Shown piece after piece: positions 14,801 to 26,655 of a stretch of DNA of 64,000 nt. Position numbers and translations under genes: made by a program. This DNA is from Antitrichia curtipendula (taxonomy: Eukaryota; Streptophyta; Bryopsida; Hypnales; Leucodontaceae): contig OX579640.1 in the NCBI GenBank assembly GCA_951230915.1, forward strand, positions 8,948,981 through 9,012,980. Direction: 5' to 3'. Positions within the stretch are counted from its first letter, which is position 1, and each line of letters starts with the position of its first letter. A model generated the notes under the pieces. That model was not told the DNA's origin. It worked only from the letters and a program-made list of their open reading frames with translations, and ran no database searches.

Positions 14801-17800
14801 CCATATTTTTTTAGTCTTTTAGCTTGCTTTTGTAGAGGGATATCTTGGTCATCCAAACTTTGAATCCGGATATTATTGTGTTTACTCAAAGTACTTTTGG
14901 GTGCGCTTCCAATGATAATGGTTTCAAACTCTAATTATAAATGAGTGAAAAGATAGATGTAGGGCTAGAGGCCAAGATGTCAGGTGCATATGGGATGCTT
15001 TTAGGGCTTCCTTAGTCTAAGTTGCTACATTTCCCCTTCAAAAAGTACAAATTTGATTTTGATAAGCCCAATTTAATTCTTTATATGTATTCACCAAGTG
15101 TAGCTCTACCAATATGCCAAATGAATACATTCAATGTTATTGGGGTGAAAAGTGAACAATACATGCTTCATCCCACCCAAGTATTATCTTGGGTACAACA
15201 AAAATTGCAATATTACCAACGTCAAAAGCTCCAACAAAACTATTTTTTCTTCAGCAAATAGTTCACTAGATTAGCAATGATAGAGATTCTTCTTGTAGTA
15301 GGGCACTAGGTGAACATTGTGGTTGGTTGGACAACAAATAGTAAATTGCACGGGAGGAGTAAACAATTATTTTTTGCAACACAATAGTGATTGTATTTTG
15401 CCAAGATGAACTTTCCCAATACTATGAGCAATGCTCTAAGTAGCTAGCAGATCAATAACAACTCATCTCATTTAGAATATAAGACAAGATTTTATCATTA
15501 ATGCAATTAAGTACAAGATATTCATTTAAAACTAGTCTTATAGATAGGTTTGAATGCCTTAATATAATAAAAAATGGAGAGAGAGAGAGAGAGAGAGTTT
15601 AATTGAGCAATGCAGAAAGAAATTTTTTTTCATCTATTTTATTATATTGTTACGTGTTTCATTGGTTTAGATTGAAGACACGTTTTTGTCCATTTTATAG
15701 AATATCAAATTGCCAAGATGCTTTGACGAGTTGGATTGAAGACACAAATTAGGCTTTGGTTGCTCATGGTCCCCTTTGAAGTATATAAATCTTACCTTAG
15801 TTTGTGAAAGAAAATGATATTTCCCAGAGAAAGGCGATATATATCATATTGTGAATAGATGGAATAGTGTGACTTGAAAAAAAATCTTGCCTTTGTCTTT
15901 GGGCTCTATTGCTCTAGCAGAACTTTGGTCCAATTCTGTCACATGTGCCTACGTTTTGGGCCCTTCCCCAAATGCAAGAAAATTGAGTTTCAACCTAGAT
16001 TCGTGAAAACATTCACTTGAGATAAATCGAAGCATATTACTATTGTGTGAGTATAAAGGTAGCAAATTATTTAAGAGTAAAAGCTATAGATAGGTAATTG
16101 GATATTAAATACAATCATACAACATATATGTATTGATACTCATCCCATGACATTTAAGCATCTTTCAAATTTTGTCACTTTATAAAATGGTTGTGAACTA
16201 CCTTATATTAGAGTATTTTTTTTTTTAAATTCCAACATATAGTGGAATAGAAAAAATCAATTTCCACACTAGGATAGATCTAGTTTCAAAATTTTGGTAA
16301 ATTTGGTGTTTTTAAAAAGTTTATGAAAAAATTAGGTTGATATTGAAAAGAATACCAACAATTCTTATGTTGAGTTCAAATATATTATAAATAGTTTATT
16401 TTTTTTAAAGTTTTGTTTATACCAAGCTATTGATTGATATTTTATAAATTAGTAGCTAAAGTTGTTTTTCCATTAAGCTTTAAAAAATTTAGTTTAAAAA
16501 ATTGTTGCAATATTGTAAACAAATTCAATTTATCATTGTTAATAATTTGATAGAATTAGACTTAGTCCATATCTATTATAGATTAATAATAATTAACCAT
16601 ATTCAAATATGGATATTTGGACTTGACTAATGGATTGGTTGGAGAATTGATAAATATGCTTAAAACAAAATATCCTAGATGTTAGTCAATTTTAGCAAAT
16701 GAGATTAGTCATCTTTGAAAAATGAAATAAGTCATGGCTTGACAAATGAATCACTCTATATCCATCTTGCATATCATCATGTTTTTTGTGCTCCCAATGT
16801 TGCAAATGGCAAAACAAATTTTTAATATATATGTGCATTGATTGGAAGAGTGAATTCATATATAATTTAAAATAAAGTGTCATTCTATAGAAGTTTTGTT
16901 CTCATTTCATTTTTGATTTTAGCCTATAGCTTTTGGTTATATTTTTTAAATATTTTAATCAGCTTAGGTATGATCATCATTCTTCTTTTTCTTCTTTGAT
17001 CATGGAATAATTCAAATTCATTGAAAAATATTCTAATGGCTAAAAATATATAAATTATAGCCCTTGGATTACATATCCTTGATATGGTAAAACCAAATCC
17101 TATGTTTGAGGTAGATTTATGTAATTTAATTACTTGTTTTATTTCCCAAATTTTTCAAGATTTATACACCCATACACAAATGTCCAATCTAAGCCCTTCA
17201 TATATTTTTGATAGAAATAATGCCTCCATAATATGGCTTTGGTTCCATATAGGCATTAGGATTAAAAATATTTTGGCTATCTTTACTCAGATATGCCATA
17301 GGAACTTTAAATCCAATACTTTCAACACAAAAATTTGATGTGGCCTAAAATTAATGTACTTGGGTTGCCTACAACCTTCTTGGTTCATGTACCACCCACC
17401 CACCCTCTAAAGGTGATGATTGAATAGACTAATGACTACTACCAAGACATGGTGGCTGGTGTAACTACCCCATTATGACTAGTGCTTTCCCTCCCAAATT
17501 CAAATTAGTAAATCATATAGTGGCTTCCCGGTTAAATTTTGGTGTGGTGCAGCATCTTTGTAGTGTTTTTTTGGGAGCAACTCTTGAACTTCAAGCGTTT
17601 GCACTTCACGGGAATGGCAAAGGTCATTGGGCTACTTGTACTATGTTGATGATTTGCTTTACATATTTTTGCTTACCGTTTTGTGATTGCTTGTTTTCTT
17701 TTTTGGTTTTAAAGATCTGTGACATAGATAGCAATTGGCTTCAGCTATAGACACCTGATGCATCTCCACTCACTTTATATTGGCTTGTTTTGTGTCTGGG

Positions 17801-20354
17801 ACGGGTATAGGTGAGGCTGAGCCTTTAGATCTTGGACTCCCATCTTTGGATTTCAAGGAAGAAGACAATCTTCGGAGCACTAAACATTATGTTTTACTAT
17901 TGTGCTTTACTTTGGATACTTGTATTTGGCAATTTTTGGGAAGAACAGATTTATTGTTTGATACAGTTTTACTTTATGAATAGTATTCTACCTTGATACT
18001 TTTCTATAGATATCTTATGGAAGTGCTTCAGCTTGGATATTTTATTTCATGCACAACATGTGACTTGACAATATATAAGCTTATTTTAGATTTAGAAAAG
18101 ACCTGCTTGTATACAAATTTGGTAACAAGTTAGGTGGTGACAAGATATAGCCTTGTCAAGGGGTGTCTAGTCTTAGTCCCTTCTTCTTTTGTAAATATAA
18201 TTCTTAGTCATTATCATCTTATTATAAATATATTGTGACATTTTTTATATTGATAATCTTTAATCAAACATGCATAACACCACCAACTTCTATAAACTTC
18301 AAAATAAGCTAAGACATTTATCAATAGTGGCTTCAAGACATTCCATAAGCCATACACCTTGTAAAGCAAACATCACATTATAGCAATGTTGAGCCCGGGC
18401 ATTCAACACACTACTACTTAATACATACTTAACTCCAATTGGCATATACAATACATCGATGTCAACTATATAATAAATATTTTGCAAATGACATGGACTA
18501 AAATAGCAACATTGAAATTGGAACATTTAAATGACAAACTTATAGTAGTTTTCTAACAATGACATTCTTGATTTTAAAATCTCTTACATGTGAAGAATAT
18601 TCATAATACTTTTATATTTAAAATAACTTAAATTTTTTTAACAAAAATAACATAATCTCTAAACTTAAATTGTCACATTTATGAACAAGGTCAATATTTT
18701 TTAACTTTGTATAAAATGTTTGTGTTGTACTGTGTAATAAGATATTCTTATAAATTTGGTTGAATCTTGGTGTGTATTTGTTTGAAGGCCCATGTCCACC
18801 TACTTATTTGGAACATTTCAATTGCTCATGGTATTGCAAATATTTCTTCTTCATAGGTAGCAAAGAATAACAAATCTCATCCACACAGTGGGAAATAAAG
18901 TATAGGTAGCAATAATGACGTTTGCTTGCAAAATACACATTTCATCTTTAAAAATTGCAATTTCAAATGCCATTCTTCACATTTTTTTTTCTGTAGGCTA
19001 TAATTCTAAAATCCCTTCTTGGAAATTTATATCCCTTTGAAATCGTTAATTTAATCCATTCAATTCAAATTGAGCATGGAATTGTTGCATTAATCCCTTA
19101 TTTCCTTGAGTCCCAATATCCCCTTGGCGAACAAATGGGAGCTTAGGTTGGCTCTTATGATCTCAATTTTGGATGTAATTTTTTGGATTTTTTTTTGAGA
19201 ATAAAAATTAGGATTAGGATTATAGTAATAAATTTTTTATTTCAATATGTGTCCAAGAACAAAATTTATACCATCAAATTTAAAAATAGTCTTATATAAG
19301 CATTACAAAAATTATAAAAATTCATTTTTTTCCTCATAGAATATACATAGTTTTATTTGTAAATTTAATTTATTTCATTTGTATAAGTAAAGAGAAAGTG
19401 GTGAAACATTTTGTTTTGCAAGCATTTAGAGCATCTTTATGAAAAAAAGAACATAGTGACTTTGTTTTTTACTTCAATTTTCACAATTTAGAAAAAAAAT
19501 TCAAAGGGGATAGTTTTTTTGTTAGAATAATCTCACCATTTGGATGTGTGTATTTTAATCCATCTAAGAATTATTAATGATTTAGTATTTCTTTCCATCT
19601 CTCACTTACTTCTATCCTACATTTTTTAAAAGATGAAAATCAATTAAATATTTTTCTAAGACTCTCAACTCAATTTCTTCAATGTAAGAAAATTTAAAAG
19701 CAAATTTAGAAGTGCAAAAATTGAAGTTAAGAAGATTCAAAACTATTTTATCTAGTGTGGCAATTTCTTTGGTCCTAATGAAAGGTTTTTCTTCAAAATG
19801 CAAATATCTTCCAATCTATATGGTCAAAACTTCACAAAAGTTTTATTACATGTTTTTATATAAAGTTGTGTAAGATCCAATAATAGTTCATTATCTAATT
19901 AAATTTTTTTTTCTACTTTCTTGTCTCAGTGCTATAGAAATGGCAATATTGAGTGTTTTTGATAGGAAATACCTTTTAAGTTTAGAAAGTGAGGCCAAAC
20001 CTTCAAATTTCAAACAACAAATGAATGCAAACATGTACTCCTTCCTTTCTAAAATAATCTTCTAGTTGGACAAATGTTTGGAATATTTTGTTGAAAATAT
20101 CATTATTTCAACCTATTTCAAGTTGTAAATAGAGTTTGGTGCACCCCTATCTTCTAGAAACTTTGAGTTTTGAAGCCCTTTTCAAAATGTAGTTTTTAAG
20201 TATTGAAAATTGAAAATTTTGTGGGCAATTAGTATAGGCCAAGGATCATGTGTAGACCTCTATTCTTCCTCCTACAAAGGCCTAGAGCTTTGTTTCCTTC
20301 ACTTGGGCAACAATCAATGCCTAAGATGCAAAAAATAAGAATAGACAATGTTGA
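14801..20354. other. AT-rich intergenic DNA, no gene seen
   Basis: The stretch contains homopolymer runs and short open frames only. Frames at 17475-17750 and 17780-17983 have no domain and no matching splice context. A GA microsatellite lies at 15577-15597. Confidence 0.55.
15577..15597. repeat. (GA)n microsatellite
   Basis: About ten uninterrupted GA units between AAAAATG and TTTAATTG. Confidence 0.95.
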
Positions 20355-20942
20355 TTAACCCCTAAAGCCCCGAGGGTGTTTTCTGCCAAAAATCACTGAA
20401 AACTACTACTTCTGTTGTATTCACTTAAGGAAACCAATTTTTTTGTTTTTTTGGGAGTTTAACCACAGGATCTTGAAGTTAACTTCTTTGAGATCATGCA
20501 GTAAAAACTTCATCAAATTTGACCGTACGGATTGAAAGATATTAGCATTCAAAGTTGAACAAAAAGTTTTTTTTCAAGAAGATGCTTAAATTGCCTAAAA
20601 AACTAAGATTGTCCATAACTTTCTCATCCCTAGTCCAAATAAAATGAATCAAAGCTTCACGTATATGTAAAAACATAATCTTTTAGAAAAAAAATTCAGA
20701 AAAAATTATTTTGACTTTTTGTAGTTTTTTTTGGGCTGCCCACCAATCTCCAATTCTTGCTCATTGTGCCATAACTTTTTCATCCGACATCCGATTGAAA
20801 CAAAAATTATATATCCACAAAGCTCATGCAAAGCTACACAACCTCAAAAAATCTCAAAAAAATTCACTTCAAATTGAGACAATAGGAACCTACCCGGACC
20901 CAAATTGTCCCCCGAGGGGACAAGCGGGGCTTTAGGGGTTAA
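20355..20942. mobile_element. 588-bp TTAA-bounded terminal-inverted-repeat element
   Basis: The left end TTAACCCCTAAAGCCCCG (20355-20372) is mirrored perfectly by CGGGGCTTTAGGGGTTAA (20925-20942). If TTAA is the duplicated target, the element proper begins CCCCTAAAG and ends CTTTAGGGG, which fits the TTAA target and CCC-start of piggyBac-type elements; because TTAA is its own complement it could equally be part of the inverted repeat. No transposase is encoded, so it is non-autonomous. The element at 45929-47194 shares ends and internal words (AATGAATCAAAGCTTCAC). Confidence 0.7.
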
Positions 20943-23311
20943 CTAGTAGAAAAATCTACGACCAAAACAACCGAAAACTGTTATTTGCACTTGTTGTTTT
21001 GGTCGTGTTGTTTTGAATAAAAAGAAACTAAAATTTGTTGATTTTTTCTGTTGTTTTAGACAAACTCAAAAAAAAAAATTGTTTTTAATTGTTTTTAGAT
21101 TTTAAAAAATCCTTTTTTAATTTTTTAGAATTTTTTTGGTTGCCCAAATATTTCGGGCAGCTGAAACCCACCGTGCAGGCAAGGTGTCATCCTTGAGGTG
21201 TGAACCTCGGACCTTGTAATGAAGGTCCAAAAGTTTGACCATTACACCATCCAGACCTTTACATGTAAATAGAAGGAGTAGGTTTTTACTTAACTAGTTT
21301 TCTAATTATTTCTCGTTTGCTTTGTTAAATCCGCAGACCTTTGAGGCCATTTTGACATAGTAGAACAACTTTTTTCAAAAAACTTTGAACTTAGAGAAGT
21401 TGTAAAAAATCAAACTAATTTTCATTTACAAAAATCCGTTTGAAATTTCAAGCCTTCAATCAAAAGTTTTGAACAAAATTTAGAGAGGATGTTTGAAAAA
21501 GTAAAAAAATGTCTTTTTCAATCCCTCTCTAAATTTTGCCCATAACTTTTGATTGGAGTCTCTAAATTTCAAACGGATTTTTGGAGATGAAAGTTAGTTT
21601 GACTATGCAACTTTTTTAGATCAAATTTTTTTTGAGAAAGGATAATTTACTATGCCAAAACGAACGCCAAAGTTTTCTGAGTTTAAATGACACCTAATTG
21701 TAAATGTTTAAAAAAAAAATCCATTATATAGTACCCTCCAAGAAATCTTGCAACCCCACTATGAATTATAATAAAAACTTTGTACAACAAATTTTGCAAA
21801 ATCATAATTAGGTTTAGTAAACCAATTAAACCATCATACTCAAGCATATAGATTTAGTCATAATATAAGGGTCAATTATTAAAAGATAATTATATTTTAG
21901 AAATATCTATTTAATAAATTTTAAAAAGGCAACACCTTGACATTTATTTATTTCTAGTGTAAAAATTTTCTAACGTAATGTGCATTTTTCCACAAAGAGA
22001 GATGAGCACATTGATGTTTCTTAAATGTTTCTACAATACAATTTGAAAAGTTCATTACCAATATTTTTCAATCAATTGTTATGTAACACAATGAAAAATA
22101 CACAAAATGATTTTTATTTATTTTTTAAATTAAGATTTTGTGTATTGATCAAGATTGTATAAAATAATAGATTTGATAGATAGTTTTGATAGTACATTCT
22201 TAAAATGATAGTATATTCTTCATACCACCCAACAATATATAAGAAGTCAAAAAAGGCAAATGGTATTACAAAAAATGAATAACTAAAGGGTATGACTTGG
22301 ACAATTGCAATCTTCAGATTTTAAGATTTGCACAAGGTTTTTGAAATTACATTAGTAATTGTATTATTTGATGTTTAGTCATTTTCTAAATTCCAAATAG
22401 TTCCACATCAAATCCTTAATTCCTAAATGTCTAAGCCTTTTGAAGTGTATTTTTCCTATGAAAAATGAGCATGAACTTATAGTTATCTCTAATGAAGTAA
22501 ATTGTTTTTTTTCAAAATCTAACCGTATAGATGTTTAAAGATCTTGCTTATTAGTAAACATGCCAATTTTGAGTGCAAAATTGCATAGGAGTTGTGCGAT
22601 TATAACAAAAGAAATGTACATTTTTTATTTTTAGTATGTTGAACCTCCCCACAATGTTTCAGAAATTTGCACATAAGAGTTTGGGGGGATTGGAGGTGAC
22701 ATGATTGAACAACTACAAATAGTGCTAGCACATTAAAATGCACTTTCAAAAAACTTAATTTCACATTAAAAAACTATCAAAATCATTACACAATCTACCT
22801 TGCAATTGTTGTAATGCAATTTTTTTTATAAATGGAAAATCGCAAATAACTCCAAATAAACATTTGCATATTTACATTTTCAATGGTGAAAATCATGAAA
22901 ACACTTTATTCTTTCTATTGGGACCATTTTCAAATCAAATAGATCTGTACAATTTTGTAGATCTCAAATAAAGTGAAATTGGCAAATTTTGCTCAAAGTC
23001 CATAAATTGAATAAACTTTGCAAACTTTACACTTCAGTAATGATACATATATGCCTTTGAGGACCTCTCAGTAATCAAATATTTAACTTTTTCAGTGAAA
23101 AATGAAAGATTCCAATAGTTAACCCAGATTATCTAAAATTATGTTGATTTAGTCATTGCACTACTCAAATCAACAGAAACATAGAAAATAGGTGTCATTT
23201 TGTTGATTTTCAAAGAAAGTTAAAAAATAAGTGAAAATGGGCATTCCAGTGCTCCAAACAATAGAAATTAGTCGTTTTTTTTGTTTTTTTGGTCATGATT
23301 TTCTAATAGTG
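20941..23311. mobile_element. CACTA-type non-autonomous element, about 2.4 kb
   Basis: The left end AACTAGTAGAAAAATC and the right end, read on the minus strand, CACTATTAGAAAATC match the CACTA-superfamily terminus CACTA-(G/T)TAGAAAAA, followed on both sides by ACGACCAAAA / ATGACCAAAA. Flanking triplets are GTT (left) and ATT (right), one base short of a perfect 3-bp duplication. No transposase frame survives. The left end overlaps the TTAA of the preceding element, so the two inserted side by side. A long foldback lies inside. Confidence 0.6.
21337..21680. repeat. Long imperfect inverted repeat, arms about 160 bp
   Basis: Words on the left return inverted on the right around a centre near 21508: TTTGACATAGTA against TACTATGCCAAA, AATCCGTTTGAAATTT against AAATTTCAAACGGATTT, TCAATCAAAAGTTTTG against CATAACTTTTGATTGGA, and TTAGAGAGG against CCTCTCTAA. 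The transcript would form a long double-stranded RNA. Confidence 0.75.
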
Positions 23312-25379
23312 ATTGACCCCTTTAGTCATTTCATTTGTTTTTTGATTGATGATTATATGGAAGGAAGGAGAACTACCACCTAGGGCTTTGTTGATCCAAC
23401 TGATAACAATCAAAAGCTAATCAAATTTGACTGATTCATAACATTACAACGTGCAACTGGAAGATCATTTTGGAACAATTTTTGTAGGGAAACCGGAAGA
23501 TCATATTGGGATGGGGGAGTAATTATCAAGCACATAAAGTCTTGTTTTTTTTATCTTCTAAACATGTGAAGGTTCTTGTATTAATTTTTTAATATTTATA
23601 TGGTAGAGATTTTTCAAAATGTTCACCTCAAATATTCAACAATTCATGGGTATGAGTATCTTCATCCTCAAAAAGTCACTTTTTAGAAAATGATTCATTA
23701 AAAATAATTTTTGTATTCAATATTTTAATGCCATTTTTTGACTTTCCCTAAGTTTAACTGCAATTTGCCTCAATAGTATGGAATATCATTACTTTAAGAC
23801 ACAATTACAACTATGAAAGAAATTTGTTAAAGAATAGGTGATTTGATTATAATTGTTGAACTTGTGATTGTTTTCTTTTTACTAATAATAAAGTTGTATA
23901 AAACTAAATTAAATATTCTTTGTACCGATGTTTTATGTGTTCAATAAATTTAGTGTCATTTTATTGTCAAACATATACTTTGTGCCCCAAAGTAGTCAAG
24001 ATCCTCATTCTTATCTTCATCAATTGCTACTAAGTTTAGGAGTTTAGGAGGCCAATGCTCTCACAATTAAAACAGAATTTATATCCAAATAATAGCATAG
24101 ATTATATACAAGAGAAAATTAAATTAAACAGGTGAATGTTTAACTGTACATACAAGAGTACTAGCAAAAATACTTATCAATATTGGGACAAAATGGTCAT
24201 GGGACTATGAATTTAATTAGTTTTCTAAATTTTTTTCAAGAGATTTCAATTGTCAATTTTTTGCAAATGTTACTTTCAATTGGTTACCTTGCAATGTCAT
24301 CTACCTAGTCTTCATAGAAGGATACTACAATTAAGTGTTAAAGACTTCATTTAATTTACGACCATGACTGACATCTACGCACTCCAATTAATTGTTGCAA
24401 GTATTATATTGCTAAAGAAATAGCATTCAACAAAGTCTGAAATTCCCTATTGTGGCACAAAAAGAATCTTTGTTTAGCTCTAAAGTTCTTTGAGTGTTTT
24501 TAGCTAAATTGCTACAATACAATACATGTTGAAAACAAGTTAGAGTGGTCAATTTTGTGAACTCTTGTGCAACTTCTAGTTGTAGGATCTTGTACCTAAC
24601 TTGAATGTATACTTCTCCACCAAGGTTCAAGCCCTAATTCTTTAATATCTTAAAGATTATATGTTCAAAGTAGTACAATAAGTTTTACATGGAAGGGTAT
24701 ATAAGATGATAGAAAAAAACAAATTGCTAATAAATGTAACATGGGGTTGAAATATGCCACTCCCAAATATGGTGAATATGTCATAGAAAACTATCTAAGC
24801 CCTATACACTTTTTTGTTTACAAAAATTGTGAGTATTAGATAAGAAACAAACCTCATAATTATTTTTTGGGTGACATTTCATGACTGCCTACAAAACATA
24901 ATTTCCTCACTCATTACAATGGAATGAATAAAAAATTTCCTTGTAGATATGGATCTATTCTACAAGAAAAAACATTTTTCCAATTTTTTAAAATACTTTT
25001 TTAGCTACTCGTAAGTTTTAAGAATTAAAATAAATGACATACATCTTTAACAATAAACATGTTTCTTTGGCAAATTGGCTAATTGGAAAGCTGAAAGAAA
25101 TCCCCACTTTACATATAAGTTTCAGAAAGTACCTTCAACATTCATAGGTGCCTCCCCCAAAATGCAAAACCCCTGTCAGCTTTGTCAATGGACTTTTTAG
25201 GGGTTAAGACATAGAGAGCAGTGAACTCACTTGCAAGACATTGGATCCACAAAAATCACAATTTCAGAAAGCTCATCTACCCACATTCAGCAACTATCCG
25301 TAATTTTCTCTGAAACACCAAACAATCATAAAACATCGTCCAAAGCTTGAAAAAAACACAACAATAAAATCACACTACA
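23312..25379. other. AT-rich intergenic DNA, no gene seen
   Basis: No coding or RNA gene is recognised. AGGGGTTAAG near 25200 matches the right end of the TTAA-bounded family and may be a remnant. Confidence 0.5.
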
Positions 25380-26030
25380 CTTGCTAGAGACAAAGATCTC
25401 CTTGCAAGCAACCCACCATCTCCATTGCAAAAAACAGTCAATTCCATTTCAAAAGTCCGAATCATAAGAATTGCAAAATTCCAATCCTTCATAGGCCCAA
25501 AACCTTAAATGCCGTCTAAAGATGTGGAGTACCAAATCAGTACCTAAACAGTCAGTTCCTAAACATTGCTACTAATTCCAGTTCTCCGTGCAAACAGACA
25601 CTTATAAAACAGCATCTCAAATACTGGGAAAAAACAATCACACAGGAAACTCCACATTGCAAAAGAAGACTCTGATTCCATTTCAGAGGCCTTCGACCTG
25701 CAACGATGCCACTTACAGAAGTGAAGTATGGAATCAATACCGAAACAATCAGCTCCTAAGCATTGTCACTAATTGTAGTTTCCTGTTGCAAACACAGAAA
25801 CATGTAAAACACCATCTCAATCTCGGAAAACACAAACAGAAAATAGAAAACTCATAATTGCTTGTGTCATACAGTATATCTCCACCCTCTCCATTGCCAA
25901 AACCAGACACGGATTCCATTTCAAAAGCCTGAATCATATGTAACGCATAATTCAGAGGCCTTAGACCTAAAACGATACCGTTTACAGAAGTGGAGTACCG
26001 AATTAGTACCTACATAACCAGTTTCCTAAC
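25380..26030. repeat. Three diverged tandem-like copies downstream of the ferredoxin gene
   Basis: A block starting GTGGAGTACCAAATCAGTACC (about 25524) recurs at about 25721 and 25990, each time followed by CAG/CAA-TCAG-TTCCTAA-CATTG-like words and, in the first two, by a CAAAC-CATGTAAAAC-like block. Spacings are about 197 and 269 bp. The array sits in the 3' flank of the minus-strand ferredoxin gene. Confidence 0.6.
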
Positions 26031-26172
26031 CATTCTCTCTCTCGAGCCCCTCAACTTGCAGCTTCCAACTCTTTTAGGGTTTCTTCCGTGCCTCAATTTG
26101 CCAAGGCTTAGCATCCTCAGCTTTAGCTACTGAACATGGTATGGTATGGTACGATTGTAAGCCTTGGATCAG

Positions 26173-26655
26173 TCAGTCATCGGCAGTGGCCAGCTGCAGG
26201 GAGAGGAGCTCCTCCTCGGGAATGGAGCGGATGGAGCAATCGGATTGCGGATACGCCACGCACATGAGCGCGTAGCCCCGCTCCTTGACATCGTCGCTCA
26301 ACATGCCTTGGTCTTGGTCGACGCTGCCTCTTTCCAGCTTCGCAGGGCAGGTCATGCACACTCCCAGCTGACAATCGTAAGGGACTTCCAGGCCGGCCTC
26401 AATCGCCACCGAGAGAATGGTCTCACCTTCAGGAACCTCCAGCACGTGTTTCTGCCCCTCGTGCTCAATTTCTACCTTGTAACTCTGGGCCCTACATTGC
26501 AATCGGCCGAAGCGGCGTTGCCTTGAATTCAGACTCACGTATGTCGAAAATCGTTTCTCTAACCCTTGAGTGAAGGTGGTGGAGGTGGTGGTGGTCGCTA
26601 ATCTGGCAACAGTCTGAGGGGCAGACGCCAGAGACATCGCCATGTTGCCCTCCAC
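26173..26655 (-). CDS. FdC1: Plastid ferredoxin, FdC1-like
   Basis: A single uninterrupted frame of 160 residues. The first 55 or so are rich in Ser, Thr, Ala and Arg and poor in acidic residues, as in a chloroplast transit peptide. The mature part carries a plant-type [2Fe-2S] site with cysteines 95, 100, 103 and 132 (YDCQLGVCMTC then C132). The spacing C-x4-C-x2-C-x28-C is one shorter than in photosynthetic ferredoxin, and the C-terminal tail EEELLSLQLATADD is the extension known from FdC1 of plants. FdC1 accepts electrons from photosystem I and is thought to serve minor stromal acceptors, not ordinary NADP reduction. In-frame ATGs at codons 1, 5 and 7 leave the start open within six residues. 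The gene stands alone with no close neighbour. Confidence 0.9.
   Translation of the reverse strand: MEGNMAMSLASAPQTVARLATTTTSTTFTQGLEKRFSTYVSLNSRQRRFGRLQCRAQSYKVEIEHEGQKHVLEVPEGETILSVAIEAGLEVPYDCQLGVCMTCPAKLERGSVDQDQGMLSDDVKERGYALMCVAYPQSDCSIRSIPEEELLSLQLATADD

Noticed and set aside
21181..21260. tRNA-like stretch on the minus strand with TGG-TGTAATGGTCAA and GAGGTTCACACCTC words
   Set aside because: The anticodon arm gives a loop of six or eight bases, the T stem has only four clean pairs and no acceptor stem closes, so it is at best a decayed tRNA-derived repeat inside the CACTA-type element.
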